This document shows, in pieces, positions 26,488 through 35,616 of a DNA stretch of 64,000 nucleotides; the stretch's first letter is position 1, and every line of letters begins with the position of its first letter. Under the pieces are notes generated by a model that searched no databases, was not told the origin of the DNA, and was given only the letters and a program-made list of their open reading frames with translations. Origin of the DNA: Pasteuria penetrans (GTDB lineage: Bacteria > Bacillota > Bacilli > Thermoactinomycetales > Thermoactinomycetaceae). Location: the NCBI RefSeq assembly GCF_900538055.1, contig NZ_UZAC03000001.1, positions 2,108,001-2,172,000 on the forward strand, written 5' to 3'. Both the position numbers and the translations under genes were made by a program.

Positions 26488-27416
26488 TTATTGCCTCCAT
26501 ATTTTAAAATCTATCTAAATATAAAAGTTCAAATATGAAAGGGAGACAGAGCACTCTGTGTTCGGCAGCGTGTGTGATGAAGGATTGATTGACCCTTTAT
26601 ATCCTTAATTGATATATCTACCCGCCAATTATATCCTTATTTTAAATGGAAAACAACCCGTGCTGCTAATTCCCCCGTGCTGCTAATTCCATTGTCTGAA
26701 ACAATGTGTAACCTAGAAAATCATAGGGCTGGCATCTCAGCCAACCCTCTCACAGAACCACACGTACTACTCTCGCATTATGTGGCTCTTATGATGATCC
26801 CATAGGATTTTCCCCATTTAAAAAACACCATTCTGGTGTCACGTTCTTCGTACCTTCCTCTGCTGCGTTCTATACGGGTTTCGATCCCATGTTGCCTGGT
26901 CCAACTTGTGATCATCTCCTTATCGCAATTGTGCGTCCGGATCCTATCCTTAGAACGAAGTCATGGAGGACGAACCACCTACCCCTACTGTCCTGGCGAC
27001 ATCCGGTGCACAGATGGAATAAATCTGATGTAGGCCCTCATGGAGAACCACGAGAGACTCTTAGCCCTTTACACCTGGCTTAGGGCCAGGTGTAAAGGGC
27101 TAAGAGTATACCGATCAAGAAAGGGCTTCCGTGAACGGAGTCGGATCAACTCATAGTAGTGAAGAAACCCTTGTAATGGGGGTGGAGCGAAGGGGTTGAA
27201 TGGTCTACCTGGGGACCAGCCGACGTACAATCCGAAGCGTTGTCGGAGGACCTCATACCATCACTGCGGGAATCGAAGAAATCACCCTCTTCCCTGAGGA
27301 TACCGCAACATCCAAAATGGTGAAGTATACAAGACAATCCACTAATCATATTATACTAGAAATAAAAAATATTAAAATTATTAATAAAAATTATAAATAA
27401 AAAACGGAACCCATCC
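26488..27416. mobile_element. Decayed group II intron fragments
   Basis: No gene is present. Bases 26725-26800 match the conserved intron-associated segment (GGCATCTCAGCC..CTCTCACAGAACC..ACTCTCGCATTATG) seen at 40268-40345. Bases 27136-27197 match the reverse complement of 40510-40590 (AACTCATAGTAGTGAAGAAAC and flanks). A perfect 23-bp palindrome joins them at 27057-27107. No reverse-transcriptase frame survives. The 26488-26700 part is AT-rich and holds the promoter region of the minus-strand repeat-protein gene; 27340-27416 is AT-rich. Confidence 0.65.
27057..27107. repeat. Perfect 23-bp inverted repeat (hairpin)
   Basis: Bases 27057-27079 are the exact reverse complement of 27085-27107, with a 5-nt loop TTAGG. 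There is no T-run on either side, so it is not a standard terminator. It sits between two intron-derived fragments. Confidence 0.95.
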
Positions 27417-28670
27417 TCACAACCCATCATCCCCTATAGCAGCGGTTATGGGTAGCACAATCGACGAACCATGCTCCCGATTCACGGAGGATCCCTTTCC
27501 TTCTCCTCCCAGTTTTTCTATAATTTCATCTTTCCTCTCATGATCAACCCCGGGTACGGATGCGAAAGCAATCCGAACATCTTCCTCTGGCACATTCTTC
27601 ACCAGCATGGCGGGGGAATTCAAACTTTGCAAACCTACAAAAGTATAGGATCCATCGCGAGTCTTACGATCACGACGAAGGGCAGCTAGCATAGCCTCTT
27701 CATCGACGGGATAGAGCAGGGAAACAGGCAACTCAAACCCGATCAATATTTCCTTAACACGTTGTACCTCAGCCGCAGACATATTCAACACCCGCTGACT
27801 AAGAACAAGTTCCATTTGCAGACCTAGGGATAAAGCATCGCCATGCATATAACGATACCCAGAGGTTACTTCCAACGCATGGGAAAAAGTATGCCCTAGA
27901 TGTAGAAGAACCCGTTGCCCTCGGGTTTCCTGAACATCCCTCTCGATATAACGTCGCTTAATTTGCATACTTCGCACAATTGCTTTAGGAACCAGATCAT
28001 CCTGGGGATCGAGGAGGGAGAGCCTGTGGGCCCACAACCAATTGAGAAAGGTCGGTTCTACCAATAAGGCATGCTTGATCATCTCGGCATAACCGGAACA
28101 GAAAACCGGTCGCGGTAGCGTTGCTAACCAAACCGTATCGAAGACCACTAACTTGGGGCTGTGAAACGCACCAAGCATGTTTTTGTTATTTTCATGATTG
28201 ACTGCCACCTTCCCGCCCAAACAACTATCATGGGCTAACAAGGTGGTCGGTACGCACACCCAGGGAATACCTCGTAAATAAATGGATGCTAGAAAACCAG
28301 CAAAATCACTCACCCTTCCCCCACCAACAGCAACAATACAACAGGTGGGATCCAACGGTATACCCGCGGCCACCTGTGCAGCAACAGTTAGATTCTCAAG
28401 ATTCTTTCCCTCCTCCCCGCAAGGCATTATCCATATCTCTATCTCCCATCCATCCAACCAGGATGCGACACGTGTCCGCCAGATATTGGCCACCGCTGGG
28501 TCAATAATGGCCAGACAACGACGCGAGGAAGAGCATCCCGTCTCCACCATATAGCGATGCAAATTTTCTCGTATTCCTTGTCCCAACAAAACACGCGAAG
28601 CACCACAATAACCATCCCATTCTAACCGGTTCACATCCCCCACCCCTTTGACTATCTCCCCTGTCCTCAT
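27417..28670 (-). CDS. aroB: 3-dehydroquinate synthase AroB
   Basis: AroB catalyses the second step of the shikimate pathway, using NAD and a divalent metal. The protein is about 417 residues. Signatures are VAVGGGRVSDFAGFLAS near residue 105, PTTLLAHDSCLGGK near 130, GYAEMIKHALL, and the metal-binding LHLGHTFSHALE near 250. The C-terminus is about 45 residues longer than usual, and the N-terminus also has an extension. The start is uncertain: ATG 28670 is chosen; a GTG at 28697 would overlap the end of aroC by 11 bp. It is the last gene of the minus-strand operon, as in Bacillus. Confidence 0.92.
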   Translation of the reverse strand: MRTGEIVKGVGDVNRLEWDGYCGASRVLLGQGIRENLHRYMVETGCSSSRRCLAIIDPAVANIWRTRVASWLDGWEIEIWIMPCGEEGKNLENLTVAAQVAAGIPLDPTCCIVAVGGGRVSDFAGFLASIYLRGIPWVCVPTTLLAHDSCLGGKVAVNHENNKNMLGAFHSPKLVVFDTVWLATLPRPVFCSGYAEMIKHALLVEPTFLNWLWAHRLSLLDPQDDLVPKAIVRSMQIKRRYIERDVQETRGQRVLLHLGHTFSHALEVTSGYRYMHGDALSLGLQMELVLSQRVLNMSAAEVQRVKEILIGFELPVSLLYPVDEEAMLAALRRDRKTRDGSYTFVGLQSLNSPAMLVKNVPEEDVRIAFASVPGVDHERKDEIIEKLGGEGKGSSVNREHGSSIVLPITAAIGDDGL

Positions 28671-28686
28671 ATTCTTCACCACTTCT

Positions 28687-29937
28687 TCACCACACACGAG
28701 TCCTTGAACGATAACGCTCTACCTGATCCCTTAACTCATACATGGTATCAGCAGGGAATTTATTCAGTAGGGCACACGCTACCTCCCAAAGAACCACGTG
28801 CTCCACAACTACACAGGCCGCAGGCACGGCACAAATATCGCTTCGTTCCAAAGTAGCTCGGGTGGATTTTTTTGTCTCCACGTTCACACTCCGTAGCGGC
28901 TGGTATAGTGTAGGCAAGGGTTTCATAACCGCACGCAAAACGAGGGGTTCCCCCGTCGTCATTCCCCCTTCTAACCCACCAGCATGGTTACCAACACGAT
29001 GAAACCCTTGCCCCGCGGACCAAAGAATCTCATCATGCACAACGGAACCAGACAAACCCCCTAGGGCAAAACCCAAGCCGAATTCGACTCCCTTAATGGC
29101 TTGCACACTGAGAACAGCCTGCGCAAGCCTGCCCTCCAATTTACGATCCCATTGCATACAACTCCCTAACCCCACGGGAATTCCATCCACACGAATTTCA
29201 AGTACCCCCCCCAACGTATCGCGAGAACACCTTGCTGTGTCAATGGCCTCCATCATTCGATCACTCGTAACATCATCAACACACCGGACAGGCGAGGCTT
29301 CCGATCGGGAAAAAATCTCTGAGGAATCCAACTTGCACACAGGGGCAACAACGGTCCCAATTTGTACTACATGACCAACAGATTCGATTCCGCAGTACGC
29401 CAATAACACACGGGCGATCGCCCCCGCAGCCACCCGTACTGCTGTTTCACGAGCACTGGACCGCTCTAGAACATGGCGTAGATTGCGGTGGTTATATTTC
29501 ATTCCCCCCACTAAATCCGCATGTCCAGGTCTGGGGCAGGAGACCTTTCGCTTTATCCCATGTCTGGATTGGGGATATCCGTTTCCTTCCTCGTGCCCAG
29601 GTTGCGGGGGAAATGGCGCCGGAAAACTCCCCCCCCCTATTGGCTCACTACCCTGATCAACATTCCATATCTTCCGCCAGTAATCACGATTGGCAATCGT
29701 CATACCAACGGGGGCTCCCGTCGTAAAACCGTCCTGTACGCCCCCTAAAAATTGTACCTGGTCCTTTTCAATCTGCATACGTCGACTACGACCATATCCA
29801 GCCTGTCTACGTTGCAACTGTGCATTGATCATGGCCGTCGACAAGGCCAGGTGACTGGGGACACCATCTACGATGACCATCAGTTGCGGGCCATGCGATT
29901 CCCCTGCTGTCAAATAACGCAATTTCTCACCCCACAT
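28687..29937 (-). CDS. aroC: Chorismate synthase AroC
   Basis: AroC uses reduced FMN to convert EPSP to chorismate, the substrate of MqnA in the same operon. The 416-residue protein begins LRYLTAGESHGPQL, the first family signature, with the Arg-rich RRQAGYGRSRRM near residue 44. Also present are PGHADLVGGMKYNHRNLRHV, the second signature around residue 137, and GGLEGGMTTGEPLVLR near 325. A ~15-residue Pro-rich insertion lies near residue 105. ndk ends immediately before it (TGA then ATG). Confidence 0.95.
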   Translation of the reverse strand: MWGEKLRYLTAGESHGPQLMVIVDGVPSHLALSTAMINAQLQRRQAGYGRSRRMQIEKDQVQFLGGVQDGFTTGAPVGMTIANRDYWRKIWNVDQGSEPIGGGSFPAPFPPQPGHEEGNGYPQSRHGIKRKVSCPRPGHADLVGGMKYNHRNLRHVLERSSARETAVRVAAGAIARVLLAYCGIESVGHVVQIGTVVAPVCKLDSSEIFSRSEASPVRCVDDVTSDRMMEAIDTARCSRDTLGGVLEIRVDGIPVGLGSCMQWDRKLEGRLAQAVLSVQAIKGVEFGLGFALGGLSGSVVHDEILWSAGQGFHRVGNHAGGLEGGMTTGEPLVLRAVMKPLPTLYQPLRSVNVETKKSTRATLERSDICAVPAACVVVEHVVLWEVACALLNKFPADTMYELRDQVERYRSRTRVW

Positions 29938-30357
29938 TCAACCAGAGGGTGAGGAACACGAAAACCATAATGCTAATTCCTCCTGCGCTGTCCCTACTGA
30001 ATCTGAAGCATGGGCAATGTTATGGTCCATATGGGTCGCAAAGTCACCACGAAGGGTCCCTGGGGGCGCCTCTACAGGATTGGTGGGTCCCAACATCCTA
30101 CGAACGGCAGCCACTATTTCGGATCCCTCCCAGGCCATGGCGACGACGGGCCCAGAGGTAATGAAACGAATGAGATTGGGAAAAAAGTGTTTCTCACAAT
30201 GAACCCTATAATGTTGTCTTGCCAGTGACTCCGTAGGCACAAACATCCTGATATCCAACAGAATAAAACCGCGTTGCTCTAATCTGCGGATGATCTCCCC
30301 CACGAGTTGACGCTTCACCCCATCTGGCTTGACCATCACAAAAGTACGTTCTTTCAT
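29938..30357 (-). CDS. ndk: Nucleoside diphosphate kinase
   Basis: Ndk transfers phosphate from ATP to nucleoside diphosphates through a phosphohistidine. The 139-residue protein begins TFVMVKPDGVKR; the active-site histidine is in HNIAHASDS (usual form NxIHGSDS), and the ending EELALWF is typical. AGGGAGGG precedes ATG 30357. The hepT-ndk-aroC-aroB order is as in Bacillus (without cheR). Confidence 0.95.
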   Translation of the reverse strand: MKERTFVMVKPDGVKRQLVGEIIRRLEQRGFILLDIRMFVPTESLARQHYRVHCEKHFFPNLIRFITSGPVVAMAWEGSEIVAAVRRMLGPTNPVEAPPGTLRGDFATHMDHNIAHASDSVGTAQEELALWFSCSSPSG

Positions 30358-30389
30358 AATCGTTCATCCCTCCCTTTTTGATTACAGTC

Positions 30390-31394
30390 TCAACAGGTTC
30401 TCAACACAACTTGCTGTGCGAGCGCTCGGAGTGCATCATATGCGGGCACACGGGGCAAGGGACTCAATGCTTGACAGGCCCTATGCGCATACCGATGGGC
30501 CAAAGCTATCGTATGCCCCACCCCATCTTTCTGATGAATGATATCCAACAGTTGCTCCATAGGGGGGAGGGGTCCCCCACTCTGCAAGTATTTTTCAATC
30601 GATTCCCTCATTTTTGTATCGGCTGCCTGCCAAGCACACAGAACGGGCATAGTGACATACCCCCGTTGTAAATCCTGCAGGGCAGGTTTTCCCAACTCAA
30701 CCTCGTTACCTCGCCAATCGAGGGCATCATCCGCTAACTGAAAAGCCATACCCAACAAACGCCCATAGCGACCAAGGACCCGGATTTGCTCCTCCGATGA
30801 CTGCACAATCCTGGCTCCCGACCAACAACTACATGCCAACAGAAGCGCAGTTTTTCTTCGTATCTGCGCCAAATAAGAACGCAGACCCACGGGTAGGGAA
30901 AACCGCGTGGCCCACTGCACCAACTCCCCCTCGCACATCTGTTGGCTTGTCTTTGATACCATTCTCTCTACATAGGGACAATCGAGGGTGCGAAGCAACG
31001 CTATAGCTTTGCCAAACAAAAAATCCCCCGACTGCAGAGCCGTATCAGGACCGAAAACGGCTTGCACACTCCATCGACCTCTTCTTGTAACGGAACCATC
31101 TACGATATCATCATGGGCCAGGGTAGCAATATGGATCAACTCCATAACGGTTGCCAACCGGCACACACGCCACAACTCTCCTTCTTCAGAGGCAAAAGAA
31201 GCGGACAGCAAAACAAGCGAGGGGCGCAACCGTTTTCCACCGGGGACCAAACGCCGCAAAGGGGGGCCCAGGGCAGGTGCAGAGGCCACAACCTCCATCA
31301 GCTCCCGCTCCACTATCTGTATAGCATCCGCAACGGGATGCTGTATACTTTTCCACTGTTTCACAAATTTTCTCCCACAGGTACAAACCACCAT
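30390..31394 (-). CDS. hepT: Heptaprenyl diphosphate synthase large subunit HepT
   Basis: HepT is a prenyltransferase elongating isoprenoid chains for menaquinone; it works with the small subunit encoded at 34708. The 334-residue protein has the two Asp-rich motifs that bind substrate through magnesium, HDDIVDGS (near residue 97) and LADDALDW (near 224), plus GGKRLRP near residue 53. ATG 31394 is inside the end of mqnA (34-bp overlap), with GGGGAAAAG upstream. The frame is open to 31475 but this is mqnA-coding territory. Confidence 0.92.
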   Translation of the reverse strand: MVVCTCGRKFVKQWKSIQHPVADAIQIVERELMEVVASAPALGPPLRRLVPGGKRLRPSLVLLSASFASEEGELWRVCRLATVMELIHIATLAHDDIVDGSVTRRGRWSVQAVFGPDTALQSGDFLFGKAIALLRTLDCPYVERMVSKTSQQMCEGELVQWATRFSLPVGLRSYLAQIRRKTALLLACSCWSGARIVQSSEEQIRVLGRYGRLLGMAFQLADDALDWRGNEVELGKPALQDLQRGYVTMPVLCAWQAADTKMRESIEKYLQSGGPLPPMEQLLDIIHQKDGVGHTIALAHRYAHRACQALSPLPRVPAYDALRALAQQVVLRTC

Positions 31395-32227
31395 GGTGGT
31401 ATCTTTTCCCCATAACCAATAGATTGTGCTAAACGATAAAAGGCTAACAACCCATCCAGGGTATCGATAGACCATCCAAAATGCAATCCCCTATAATAGT
31501 CCATCCACTCAGAGCGACTCATTCCGAAATCCCCCGTCCGTATCACGCTTTCGATTATGCCCTCCTCTGGATCACCAGGCGGCGGAACAGCCCGCTGCCA
31601 ACACCCTGCTACCTGCTGCGCTATTCGGGGGTCCCGCTCAAAGAAATTACGCCGCATTGCCACCAATCCATACACCATCGGCAACCCTATCCGTTGTTGC
31701 CATAGTTCCCCCAAATCTACATAGGAAAACAGCATCCTACGTTTACGAACGATGAGGGCCCTATCACCAATCATCATTGCCACATCCGCCTCTCCGTTTG
31801 CCACGGACCGGATAGGATTTTCCTCTACCCTGTAGGTAGGGGATCGATCATAGAAGACCTCTAAGGCAATCCTTGTCAGGACCGCAGAGGTAGAGGACAT
31901 CTCCGACAACATCACACGGGGTCGGGTTGGCAAGTCCACAAGCGAACGATAATCCACAGAAAGAAAAAAACCCACGGAACCCACAAAACCACGGGAGGCG
32001 ATGGCTACCTGGGGGATCAAATAGAGGGAGGAAAATTGTTCTGCATAGGCCCAGGAGGAAATCATACTAACGTCGAGATTCCCAGCCGCCAAACACGCAT
32101 TGAGCTGGGCAGGGGTTTTTATCGACCACTCCCATTCCAAATCACGGCAAACAGGATCATGAGGGAGGCGATCTAGGAGCGGTAAGGAGTTGGCAAATGC
32201 CATGGCTCCGCAACGAATCTTGCCCAT
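31361..32227 (-). CDS. mqnA: Chorismate dehydratase MqnA (futalosine pathway)
   Basis: MqnA makes 3-enolpyruvylbenzoate from chorismate, the first step of the futalosine route to menaquinone. The 288-residue periplasmic-binding-protein-like fold shows the N-terminal signature RCGAMAFANSLPLLDRL and the C-terminal pattern YYRGLHFGWSIDTLDGL..FY. MqnD is the nearest alternative but starts differently. The ubiX stop and this ATG overlap as TGATG (32225-32229), with GGAAAGGG upstream. It sits in a menaquinone operon beside ubiX and an mqnP-like gene, which supports the call. Confidence 0.85.
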   Translation of the reverse strand: MGKIRCGAMAFANSLPLLDRLPHDPVCRDLEWEWSIKTPAQLNACLAAGNLDVSMISSWAYAEQFSSLYLIPQVAIASRGFVGSVGFFLSVDYRSLVDLPTRPRVMLSEMSSTSAVLTRIALEVFYDRSPTYRVEENPIRSVANGEADVAMMIGDRALIVRKRRMLFSYVDLGELWQQRIGLPMVYGLVAMRRNFFERDPRIAQQVAGCWQRAVPPPGDPEEGIIESVIRTGDFGMSRSEWMDYYRGLHFGWSIDTLDGLLAFYRLAQSIGYGEKIPPWWFVPVGENL

Positions 32228-32826
32228 CACGTCCCTTTCCATTGTGGATATAAATCATGTTCTAAGCCCATAGATTCCAATACCTTCCCAGCCACAAAAT
32301 TCACCATATCGTCTATATTTCGTGGTTTCTGGTAAAAGGCAGGTATGGCCGGCACTACAACAACCCCCAATTGTGATAATTTGAGTAGGTTTTCTAGATG
32401 AATAGAATGTAATGGTGTTTCACGAGGGACAATCACCAGCCTACGTTTTTCCTTCAACATAACATCAGCTACACGATCTATGAGATTCGTGGATAGCCCA
32501 TGTGCAATCCTCGCCAGGGTTCCCATGGAGCAGGGTACAACGGCCATCCCTGCGCAAACGAAGGAACCTGAGGCTATACTAGCACCGATGGAACGAATAG
32601 GATGGTAGACCACCTCACCAGGACAATGTCCATACCGATTTTGCCACACTCCGGCACGATCCGTTACTACCCAGTCGTGTTCCCAACGCAGCACGGCCCA
32701 TCCTGGATCGGTGACAATAATATGTACCGTATGATGAGCCTGCCGCAAAAGAAATTCCAACACCCGCCAGGCGTAGGGCATTCCACTAGCACCTGTGAGT
32801 CCAAGGACGAAATGATGTTTTACCAT
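32227..32826 (-). CDS. ubiX: Flavin prenyltransferase UbiX
   Basis: UbiX attaches a dimethylallyl group to FMN, giving the prenylated cofactor of UbiD-type decarboxylases, which act late in the futalosine pathway. The 199-residue protein begins LGLTGASGMPYAWRVLEFL and carries VPCSMGTLARIAHG near residue 98 and RLVIVPRETPLHSIHLENL near residue 130, all diagnostic. No ubiD-like gene lies in this window. Confidence 0.93.
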   Translation of the reverse strand: MVKHHFVLGLTGASGMPYAWRVLEFLLRQAHHTVHIIVTDPGWAVLRWEHDWVVTDRAGVWQNRYGHCPGEVVYHPIRSIGASIASGSFVCAGMAVVPCSMGTLARIAHGLSTNLIDRVADVMLKEKRRLVIVPRETPLHSIHLENLLKLSQLGVVVVPAIPAFYQKPRNIDDMVNFVAGKVLESMGLEHDLYPQWKGT

Positions 32827-33005
32827 GATAGGCCCGATTCAATACCCGTGGGAACAACCCTGTCCGACACCAACCCACACCATATCAAATTAGATACCTT
32901 GTACATAAAAAACAAAATGATCATCATTCCCAAGCAAGAATGTTAAAAACAGAAAACCGTTCCATCAGATCAAGGAAACCATATGGCGTACCATGACAAC
33001 CATCC

Positions 33006-33965
33006 TTAGTAGGATTGCTGTCCGACACCGTGGGGTAGGGACATAGGTCCCCACAAGGATGTTCCTAAAATGATATCCAGGGAGATGCTCAGAAACAACA
33101 CAATACTCACCCCACCGTTGCAGGGAAAAATGACCGTAGGCCATGCTGTCAATGGCCCACGCCGTATCCAACGATACATCCAACCCATTAAGAACAGGAT
33201 GATTACCATTCCGGACAAAAATATGGGACGTAGAAAACCCGACCACCAACTCAGAACCAACCAACCCAAAAATACCCCTACATGCAATACCCCAGCGGTT
33301 ACCACTGCATTGGGGATACCAAAACGGGCCGGTAGAGCATGCAAGCAGGCCGACCGATCAAACTCTGCGTCCGTGCAGGCATATAGGATATCGAACCCGG
33401 CCACCCACAACATGACTAGGAGGGCCAATCCATAGGCTGTCCAGCTAAGGGTTCCTGTAGAGGCTATCCATCCACCCAAGGGGGCCATGCCCAATGTAAT
33501 CCCGAGGAAGAAGTGACACCACCAGGTGAAGCGCTTCGTGTAGGCATAACCAACTAGAAACAAGATGGCTAAGGGACACAGGAAAGCTGCCAAGGAAGGG
33601 AGCGCCAACGTTGCAAGTACAAAGAGTACGAGCATCAGGATGGAAAACGTGCGCACAAACCGGACACTCACCTTCCCAGTTGGCAACTCACGATTTTGCG
33701 TGCGCGGATTCGTTGCGTCGATTGAACGATCCACCAGCCGGTTCACGGCCATAGATCCACTCCTCGCTCCCACCATCGCCAGGGTGACCCAGGCGAGGAT
33801 CGACCACGAGGGCAGCTGTCCTGTTGCTGTATAACAACCCAGTATGGTTCCCAAATAAGCGAAGGGCAAGGCAAACACGGTGTGACTAAACCGGATCATA
33901 CGTAGTACGACTCGCAACTTCGTCCAGGCCACAGTCCGTAGAATTGCCCTGTTCCGTACATTCAT
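33006..33965 (-). CDS. mqnP: UbiA-family prenyltransferase, probable MqnP of the futalosine pathway
   Basis: This membrane enzyme prenylates an aromatic acid. The 319 residues have about eight membrane segments and the two Asp-rich signatures NRLVDRSIDATNPRT (near residue 71) and YACTDAEFDRS (near 195), of the 4-hydroxybenzoate octaprenyltransferase-like type. MenA differs in these motifs. Because mqnA and ubiX follow, the substrate is probably 1,4-dihydroxy-6-naphthoate (MqnP). ATG 33965 has GGGGGGA upstream but lies 80 bp inside the end of menG; ATG 33893 or later starts would remove part of the first helix. Confidence 0.8.
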   Translation of the reverse strand: MNVRNRAILRTVAWTKLRVVLRMIRFSHTVFALPFAYLGTILGCYTATGQLPSWSILAWVTLAMVGARSGSMAVNRLVDRSIDATNPRTQNRELPTGKVSVRFVRTFSILMLVLFVLATLALPSLAAFLCPLAILFLVGYAYTKRFTWWCHFFLGITLGMAPLGGWIASTGTLSWTAYGLALLVMLWVAGFDILYACTDAEFDRSACLHALPARFGIPNAVVTAGVLHVGVFLGWLVLSWWSGFLRPIFLSGMVIILFLMGWMYRWIRRGPLTAWPTVIFPCNGGVSIVLFLSISLDIILGTSLWGPMSLPHGVGQQSY

Positions 33966-34686
33966 GTGAATGTGTCCCCCCGGGTCTTCTTCCGATAAAG
34001 AGGGCAGCAACTCCTCCCAACCAGATTCGTGTTTGCAGACCTACTAAGCAGGTATCGCGGGTCAATCTCTTTGCAAATTGATGAGCCGAGGGAAAGGATT
34101 GCATGGAACGTGAGAGCCATGTGTAGGGGGATGACTGTCCAATCAGTCTCCCCCCCAGGGATGGAATCAAGCGGAGGTAGGGGTCACAAAGCCACCGCCA
34201 TCCCACGGTGGTGGCTATATTATGCAACTCCAATATAGCTATCCTCCCCCCGGGGCAGGCAACGCGTATCATCTCGCGAACTACCTGGATGGGGTCCTTC
34301 ACATTCCGCAATCCAAAACCTACGGTGACACGATGAAAGGTACGATCGAGAAAAGGCAACCGATGTACGTCGCCCAACATCAACCGTGTTCGCTCCGCTA
34401 CTCCCGACTTCTGCAATCTCAATCTGCCCCGTTCCAACATCCGTGGGCTGATATCCATCCCCACAACATGACCTTGCGTCGCCAGTTGAGCAGAGGCAAG
34501 GGTCCACATTCCCGTCCCACAACAAAGATCCAGTATGCGATGCTGTGGGTGAATTTCCAGCCTACGCGTAGCCTCACGCCTCCAATGACGATGCATTCCG
34601 AGGCTCAACGCGTCGTTCATGGAATCATAATAGGGCGCGATCCTATCAAAAAGATCACAAATCCTACCGGTATCACGTTGTTCCAT
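33886..34686 (-). CDS. menG: Demethylmenaquinone methyltransferase MenG/UbiE
   Basis: MenG is a SAM-dependent methyltransferase for the last step of menaquinone synthesis. The 266-residue protein contains YDSMNDALSLGMHRHWRR near residue 20, the SAM-binding LDLCCGTGMWT near 54, and FGLRNVKDP near 123. The C-terminus carries about 35 residues beyond the usual end (after ALFIGRR), and this extra part overlaps the start of the mqnP-like gene by 80 bp. GGGGG precedes ATG 34686. Order hepS-menG-...-hepT is as in Bacillus. Confidence 0.93.
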   Translation of the reverse strand: MEQRDTGRICDLFDRIAPYYDSMNDALSLGMHRHWRREATRRLEIHPQHRILDLCCGTGMWTLASAQLATQGHVVGMDISPRMLERGRLRLQKSGVAERTRLMLGDVHRLPFLDRTFHRVTVGFGLRNVKDPIQVVREMIRVACPGGRIAILELHNIATTVGWRWLCDPYLRLIPSLGGRLIGQSSPYTWLSRSMQSFPSAHQFAKRLTRDTCLVGLQTRIWLGGVAALFIGRRPGGTHSHECTEQGNSTDCGLDEVASRTTYDPV

Positions 34687-34707
34687 ACCATTATATCCCC
34701 CTATTCA

Positions 34708-35349
34708 TCATCCCGGCGTGGCCACCCACTCCAGCGATGTAGGGGGCTGCGAAAGCACAGAACGCAACTCCTGCTGTACCCACTCGGGTAACGAACGAGC
34801 CGCCGCAAGGGCAGCTTGACGTGCATCAGCAGACCGGAGATACAACCCAAGCATGGTTTGTTCCGTGACTTCTCTCCAAACCACTCGACGGGAAGCAGAA
34901 CTGCACAGATGCGATAAGAGGGGGCACAACAAACCCGCTTGGATTTGAATCACGGAGGCTTTCGAATCGATCAGACGGGACTTATGCAGGGCCTTTGCTT
35001 CATTGACCTGGCACACGGCTTCCGACAGTAGGGAAAGGGCATCCAGGGCATCATACTGCACAAGAATTCGATAAAAGAGTGCACTACAATAATCCCCTGT
35101 CAAAACCCAGGCAGACCGCTGTGATACCGGCAATTCCTTCACACGATCATGAATGTCGAGTCCCATTTGCAAAAGGGTGGCCGCCCGAGCAATGACTCGA
35201 CCTTCCGCCGAGGGCCAATTTTGCTCCCGGAGAATGAGCCACAAACACCGCAAGAAAGAGACGGGTACGGGTAGCTTGGCCACTATCGACATCAAAACAG
35301 GATATCGTAGGGAAGCCTGCACATCCTCGGCTACCCTCTCCCATGTCAT
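34708..35349 (-). CDS. hepS: Heptaprenyl diphosphate synthase small subunit HepS
   Basis: HepS is the non-catalytic partner of HepT that sets chain length. The ~213-residue all-helical protein has the family pattern LLQMGLDIHDRVKE near residue 60 followed by VLTGDYCSALFYRIL near residue 83. It heads the operon, as in Bacillus, where hbs, folE and mtrB precede it; here a tRNA and a 20-kb island intervene. The start may be ATG 35349 (AAGGGG upstream) or GTG 35361. Confidence 0.85.
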   Translation of the reverse strand: MTWERVAEDVQASLRYPVLMSIVAKLPVPVSFLRCLWLILREQNWPSAEGRVIARAATLLQMGLDIHDRVKELPVSQRSAWVLTGDYCSALFYRILVQYDALDALSLLSEAVCQVNEAKALHKSRLIDSKASVIQIQAGLLCPLLSHLCSSASRRVVWREVTEQTMLGLYLRSADARQAALAAARSLPEWVQQELRSVLSQPPTSLEWVATPG

Positions 35350-35472
35350 CACAATCCGCACCCCTTATGAAATATATTCCATTCATTATGAGCCAGGCAT
35401 TCCCTGCGTCTGGCCACATCATGCTTATATTGTAGCCTTACCATGCCAAGGAATGCAATTTTTGAGAGAGAC

Positions 35473-35526
35473 AAAAAAACACAGAAAACCCCAGGCTAGC
35501 CCCGCCTATGCGGGGAACCAGGGGTT
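35473..35526 (-). terminator. Terminator after tRNA-Pro
   Basis: On the minus strand, AACCCC (35521-35526) pairs with GGGGTT (35487-35492) around an inner stem CCCCGC/GCGGGG, and a run of seven T follows (35473-35479). It lies directly downstream of the tRNA. Confidence 0.8.
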
Positions 35527-35542
35527 CATCTTCTACAACCAA

Positions 35543-35616
35543 TCGGGCTAGCCAGATTCGAACTGACGACCTCTTGCACCCCATGCAAGCGCGCTACCAA
35601 GCTGCGCCATAGCCCG
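35543..35616 (-). tRNA. tRNA-Pro (anticodon GGG)
   Basis: The minus strand folds into a cloverleaf: acceptor CGGGCTA/TAGCCCG, D-stem GCGC/GCGC, anticodon stem CTTGC/GCAAG with loop ATGGGGT (anticodon GGG), and T-arm with GTTCGAATC. CCA is not encoded. It lies between hepS and the accessory island; tRNA genes are common insertion points, but no attachment-site repeat was found. Confidence 0.93.

Noticed and set aside
35543-35616. tRNA-Pro as attachment site of an integrated element
   Set aside because: No repeat of the tRNA 3' end was found near the other border of the island and no integrase is encoded.
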